Origin: Bacillota bacterium
Lineage (GTDB): Bacteria > Bacillota > Clostridia > Tissierellales > Peptoniphilaceae
Direction of reading: 5' to 3'
NCBI GenBank assembly: GCA_023393815.1
Contig: JAEXBU010000022.1
Coordinates: forward strand, 1-6,026
DNA length: 6,026 nt
Shown here: positions 4,308 through 6,026 of the stretch, piece after piece
Layout: each line of letters opens with the position of its first letter
How positions within the stretch are numbered: the first letter of the stretch is position 1
The notes under the pieces: model-generated
The model's database searches: none
Told to the model about the DNA's origin: nothing
Seen by the model: the letters and a program-made list of their open reading frames with translations, nothing else
Program-made: the position numbers and the translations under genes

Positions 4308-5882
4308 TCATTCTTTTTCTATCGTTACGTCTTTAAATACCCGCGCAATGGATTGAAGTACGGGATCGTCCTCGTCGCCGACAGCTTCCACGCGCACGGA
4401 CATTTCCGCGCCTAAAACTTGGCGGACACCCTCTGCCAACGGCTTTTCGTTGGCCTCGCTTTTCAGCATTTTTATGTGAAAGGCGAATTTCGGTTGAAAT
4501 AGAATCGTCAATTGCTTTCCACAGACCTTCGCCCCTTCCGCGTCTTTTAAAAGGGCCGCACAGGCGACGCTCTTTTCATGTACCGTCGTTTGAATTTTTT
4601 TCCACGCCTCGTCGGCCAGAAGCGCTTTGTCGCCTTCTATTATAGCATGGTCCTCATCGTCCCTCAAAGGCGGCTCGTCTCCTTGGGCATCTTCGCGCAC
4701 TTCCTTCACGGACTCGACTTTCTTTTTCTTTTTCGGCGGCTTTTTCTCAACTTTTCCCGACGTCCGCATTTCCTCTTGAAAATCCGATTCCGCCCCACCT
4801 CCTCCTTTATTGAAACGCAAGGCTTTTAAAAGAAGAATCTCGACCACCGTCTTCGGATCCTTGGCATAGCGAAATTGTTCGCGCCCCTTTTGAAAGAGGT
4901 CGAGGCAGCGAAAGCCAAAGTCCTCATCGATCGCCTCGGCATGGGCCTTGAAAATCTCCGTTTCTTTTTCGCTGAACCCTTTCGGCGCCGTCTGCGTGTA
5001 GCCGTAAAACAGCAAATCGCGAAAGTAGTCAATCAACGCGTCCAACAAGAGCGTAAAATTCTTGCCCCGGTCGTAAGCTCGGCGGACAGCATCGACAATC
5101 AAAGTACCGTCCCACGCGAGAATTCCGTCTACAATGCGAAAAATTCCCTCTTCTTCCGTCAGTCCCAAAGCATCGTACACCATCTCGCCGTCTACGACGC
5201 CGTCACTTGTGGAAAGTACCTGATCCAATATAGAGAGGCTGTCGCGCATACTACCGTCGCTGTGTGCGGCGATAATCGACAAGCCCTCTTCGGTGTAGCC
5301 GCGCCCTTCCAAATCCAAAATACGAGCCAGCTCCCCTTGAATTTCTTCCTCTTTTAGGCGAAAGAAGGTAAAACGCTGGGCTCGAGAGAGAATGGTCGCG
5401 GGGATCTTTTCTGGCTCCGTTGTGGCCAGAATAAACAGGGCGTGCGCCGGTGGCTCTTCCAAAATTTTTAAAAGGGCATTAAAGGCGCCCTTACTGAGCA
5501 TATGGACTTCGTCGATAATATAGACTTTTTTCTTGGCCACGGCCGGCGCATAAGCCACGTGCTCGCGTATCTCCCGTATGTCATCCACGGAATTATTGCT
5601 CGCCGCGTCGATTTCCATTACATCAAACAAGCTTTCATCCAATATGCCGCGACACACTTTGCATTGGTTGCACGGATTGGCACCATCGGGCTCGAGACAA
5701 TTTACCGCGCGGGCAAAAATCTTTGCCACCGAGGTCTTTCCCGTACCACGCGTGCCGGAAAAAATATAGGCGTGATGCACGCGGTCTTCTATAATTTGAT
5801 TTTTCAGTGCGGTAATCGTCATTGTTTGGCCGACCACTTCGTCAAAAGTCTTCGGCCGATACCTTCTATACAGTGCTTGCAT
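4308..5882 (-). CDS. dnaX: DNA polymerase III subunit gamma/tau
   Basis: DnaX is the ATPase of the clamp loader, which places the beta sliding clamp on DNA, and its tau form ties the loader to polymerase and helicase. The protein has 524 residues. Visible: RYRPKTFDEVVGQ (7-19), Walker A GTRGTGKT (43-50), zinc module Cys62, Cys71, Cys74 and Cys77, Walker B YIIDEVHML (121-129), sensor 1 ATTEPEKIP (153-161), and the arginine-finger motif at 166-168, which reads SRA rather than the usual SRC. Sensor 2 lies in GSMRDSLSILDQ (210-221). Domain III runs to about 357, followed by KGGGG, a lysine-rich linker (378-396) and a tail of about 110 residues. GGAGG ends 5 bases before the ATG, supporting this start. 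It is the first gene of the dnaX–ybaB–recR operon. Codons 384-388 are AAA AAG AAA AAG AAA, a possible but unproven frameshift site. Confidence 0.97.
   Translation of the reverse strand: MQALYRRYRPKTFDEVVGQTMTITALKNQIIEDRVHHAYIFSGTRGTGKTSVAKIFARAVNCLEPDGANPCNQCKVCRGILDESLFDVMEIDAASNNSVDDIREIREHVAYAPAVAKKKVYIIDEVHMLSKGAFNALLKILEEPPAHALFILATTEPEKIPATILSRAQRFTFFRLKEEEIQGELARILDLEGRGYTEEGLSIIAAHSDGSMRDSLSILDQVLSTSDGVVDGEMVYDALGLTEEEGIFRIVDGILAWDGTLIVDAVRRAYDRGKNFTLLLDALIDYFRDLLFYGYTQTAPKGFSEKETEIFKAHAEAIDEDFGFRCLDLFQKGREQFRYAKDPKTVVEILLLKALRFNKGGGGAESDFQEEMRTSGKVEKKPPKKKKKVESVKEVREDAQGDEPPLRDDEDHAIIEGDKALLADEAWKKIQTTVHEKSVACAALLKDAEGAKVCGKQLTILFQPKFAFHIKMLKSEANEKPLAEGVRQVLGAEMSVRVEAVGDEDDPVLQSIARVFKDVTIEKE
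4639..4667 (-). promoter_or_regulatory. Candidate internal promoter within dnaX (for ybaB–recR)
   Basis: Inside dnaX, read leftward, TTGAGG (4667-4662) is followed after exactly 17 bases by a perfect TATAAT (4644-4639), preceded by TGC, i.e. an extended -10. Transcription would start near 4632, about 330 bases before the ybaB start. It lies in the codons for the poorly conserved tau linker, where synonymous choice is free. Sequence match is strong; use in the cell is unproven. Confidence 0.5.
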
Positions 5883-6026
5883 AATCGCCTCCGATCCCTA
5901 GTATACATGAAAACCGTTCGAGGAGAAATCTTTTCTCTTGGCTCTTTCTTTGACTGAATCCGAAAATTTTGACTGATTGTTCACGATTCTATCACATTGG
6001 ACGGTTATACTAAGGCTACATCAATG
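5883..6026 (-). promoter_or_regulatory. dnaX upstream region with candidate extended -10 promoter
   Basis: This 144-base stretch has no gene that I can support. On the minus strand, TGA-TAGAAT (5994-5986) is an extended -10 element; the -35 position is poor (CTTAGT), which extended -10 promoters can tolerate. Transcription from it would start near 5979 and leave a leader of about 97 bases before dnaX. A second -10-like TATAAC lies near the right edge, where its -35 would fall outside the window. The ribosome binding site GGAGG is at 5892-5888. Confidence 0.35.
5949..5976. repeat. Pair of 9-base direct repeats upstream of dnaX
   Basis: TTTGACTGA occurs at 5949-5957 and again at 5968-5976, 19 bases apart, in the predicted dnaX leader just downstream of the candidate extended -10. 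On the minus strand each contains AGTCAAA, but with 12 bases between them rather than the 3 of a CtsR operator. Function unknown. Confidence 0.45.

Noticed and set aside
5900..5905. TATACT on the minus strand as a dnaX -10 element
   Set aside because: Transcription would start at or inside the ribosome binding site (5888-5892), and no -35 sits at the right distance.
5923..5937. Inverted repeat GAGAAA-TCT-TTTCTC in the dnaX leader
   Set aside because: A 6-bp, mostly A-T stem with a 3-base loop in purine/pyrimidine-rich DNA is weak and easily due to chance; it has no U run.
4875..5957. Long plus-strand open frames opposite dnaX (4875-5357, 5502-5957)
   Set aside because: They are antisense shadows of a conserved dnaX and show no family resemblance.
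5952..5975. CtsR operator formed by the two AGTCAAA copies upstream of dnaX
   Set aside because: CtsR boxes have the heptamers 3 bases apart; here the gap is 12 bases, and dnaX is not a typical CtsR target.
6006..6011. TATACT on the plus strand near the right edge as a promoter for a gene beyond the window
   Set aside because: No -35-like hexamer lies 16-18 bases upstream, and the downstream gene is not visible.

Overview
The window reads as a stretch of a Bacillota (Firmicutes) chromosome, most likely from an anaerobic Clostridia/Tissierellia-type lineage. The evidence is the compact dnaX–ybaB/ebfC–recR operon, an ftsH beside a GerMN-domain lipoprotein, strong AGGAGG-type ribosome binding sites, SigA-like promoters and U-rich intrinsic terminators. 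Base composition is roughly balanced rather than very AT-rich. The genus cannot be fixed from this sequence; a Peptoniphilaceae-like organism is only a guess.

Layout from left to right. Positions 1-403 (minus) hold the first 134 residues of a divergent GH77 4-alpha-glucanotransferase (malQ-like), cut by the window edge. Positions 404-489 hold a candidate malQ promoter and a minus-strand terminator hairpin that ends three bases before the malQ ribosome binding site. ftsH (minus, 490-2361) is complete and encodes the membrane-bound AAA+ zinc protease. The gap 2362-2618 lies between divergent genes and carries a good rightward promoter, a weaker leftward one and several short repeats. A GerMN-domain lipoprotein gene (plus, 2619-3296) follows. 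Two adjacent, oppositely oriented terminators (3295-3355) separate it from the convergent recR. recR (3358-3957), ybaB/ebfC (3960-4298) and dnaX (4308-5882) form one tightly packed leftward operon with gaps of 2 and 9 bases. Positions 5883-6026 contain the dnaX leader, a probable extended -10 promoter and a pair of 9-base direct repeats.

The genes are mostly housekeeping. DnaX is the clamp-loader ATPase of the replisome, YbaB/EbfC is a small DNA-binding protein, and RecR is a recombination mediator loaded with RecO or RecF at gaps; the three are commonly co-transcribed. FtsH handles membrane and cytosolic protein quality control. The lipoprotein is an envelope protein of unknown exact role. 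No mobile element, CRISPR array, tRNA or rRNA was seen, and no previously undescribed system is convincingly present. The points most worth a second look are regulatory: an internal promoter inside dnaX with a perfect extended -10, the promoter/terminator/RBS arrangement in front of malQ, repeats in the ftsH–lipoprotein gap, and a divergent GH77 N-terminus.
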